Below are positions 5,142 to 5,284 of a stretch of 5,284 nucleotides of DNA, one piece after another. Source of the stretch: Chloroflexi bacterium RBG_16_57_11 (GTDB lineage Bacteria; Chloroflexota; Anaerolineae; Anaerolineales; UBA4823); NCBI GenBank assembly GCA_001795165.1, contig MGNS01000093.1, positions 70,453 to 75,736 on the forward strand, read 5' to 3'. The position numbers and the translations under genes are program-made. Position 1 is the stretch's first letter; the number at the start of each line of letters is the position of its first letter. The notes beneath the pieces were generated by a model. It ran no database searches. It worked only from the letters and a program-made list of their open reading frames with translations, and had not been told where the DNA came from.

Positions 5142-5284
5142 GCTCATTTTTCCTTTCATTCATAAAAAAGGTTTCATACTCCGCCAGGAAACGGTCCAGG
5201 TTTTGGCGGACTTTTCGCAGGTTCACAGCCCAGGCGTGCAGATATTCGATCCCCTGGTCGGTTAATGAGTAGATACGGCGGGCC
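5125..5284 (-). CDS. PadR-like winged-helix transcriptional regulator, C-terminal part only
   Basis: The last 52 residues are visible; the N-terminal DNA-binding helices lie beyond the right edge. The fragment begins with the end of the wing (RRIYSLTDQGIEYL), which matches the RxYxLTxxGxxxL signature of PadR proteins. A long C-terminal helix follows (AWAVNLRKVRQNLDRFLAEYETFF), as used for dimerisation. PadR regulators often repress neighbouring ABC exporter genes, which fits the exporter downstream. The stop TGA (5127-5125) lies within the Cys-rich gene. Family assignment from such a short piece is probable rather than certain; a general winged-helix MarR-like protein is the alternative. Confidence 0.75.
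   Translation of the reverse strand, partial: ARRIYSLTDQGIEYLHAWAVNLRKVRQNLDRFLAEYETFFMNERKNEHVSAL
5151..5156 (-). promoter_or_regulatory. Ribosome binding site of the Cys-rich protein
   Basis: AAAGGA on the minus strand, inside the PadR reading frame, lies 9 bases before ATG 5141 and 3 before ATG 5147. This argues against the longer start at 5159. Confidence 0.5.

Overview
All recognisable genes in this window lie on the minus strand, so the window reads from right (5284) to left (1). Base composition is moderately GC-rich and genes are densely packed, often overlapping by a few bases, as in a free-living bacterium. The gene set includes an arsenite methyltransferase, an ArsR repressor, a small Fe-S protein of a kind common in anaerobes, a PIG-L deacetylase and a PadR-regulated ABC exporter. 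This fits an anaerobic or facultative environmental bacterium. Chloroflexota (Anaerolineae-like) is a guess from gene flavour only; nothing here proves the taxonomy.

Right part (5284 to 1897): a tightly packed, probably co-transcribed series. It starts with the 3' end of a PadR-type winged-helix regulator (cut by the window edge). A 70-residue cysteine-rich protein with a C-terminal coiled coil overlaps its end. After an 86-bp gap comes a PIG-L/LmbE-type zinc deacetylase, which overlaps an ABC-2 exporter ATPase by ATGA. The ATPase overlaps its permease by 14 bp, and 9 bp later a small Fe-S-cluster protein begins. The likely promoter lies off the right edge.

Left part (1896 to 1): an arsenic-response unit. 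A 49-bp palindrome (two perfect 23-bp arms, 3-bp centre) sits in front of arsR. It carries two copies of the box ATCGTA-N4-TACGAT, one containing the -10 hexamer of a near-consensus promoter. A third copy of the box lies just upstream of the next gene. That gene is a long open frame (468 codons, running off the left edge) that fuses a class I methyltransferase domain to a complete-looking ArsM core with all its conserved cysteines. The layout suggests that the ArsR protein represses both its own gene and the fused methyltransferase, and that arsenic releases both.

The most unusual items are the double-methyltransferase ArsM fusion, the palindrome that merges promoter and twin operator, the C-terminal Cys-Cys pair of the ArsR (reminiscent of methylarsenite-responsive repressors), and the metallothionein-like small protein and Fe-S protein flanking an ABC exporter beside an arsenic locus. 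Whether the exporter half is functionally linked to arsenic is inference from adjacency only.
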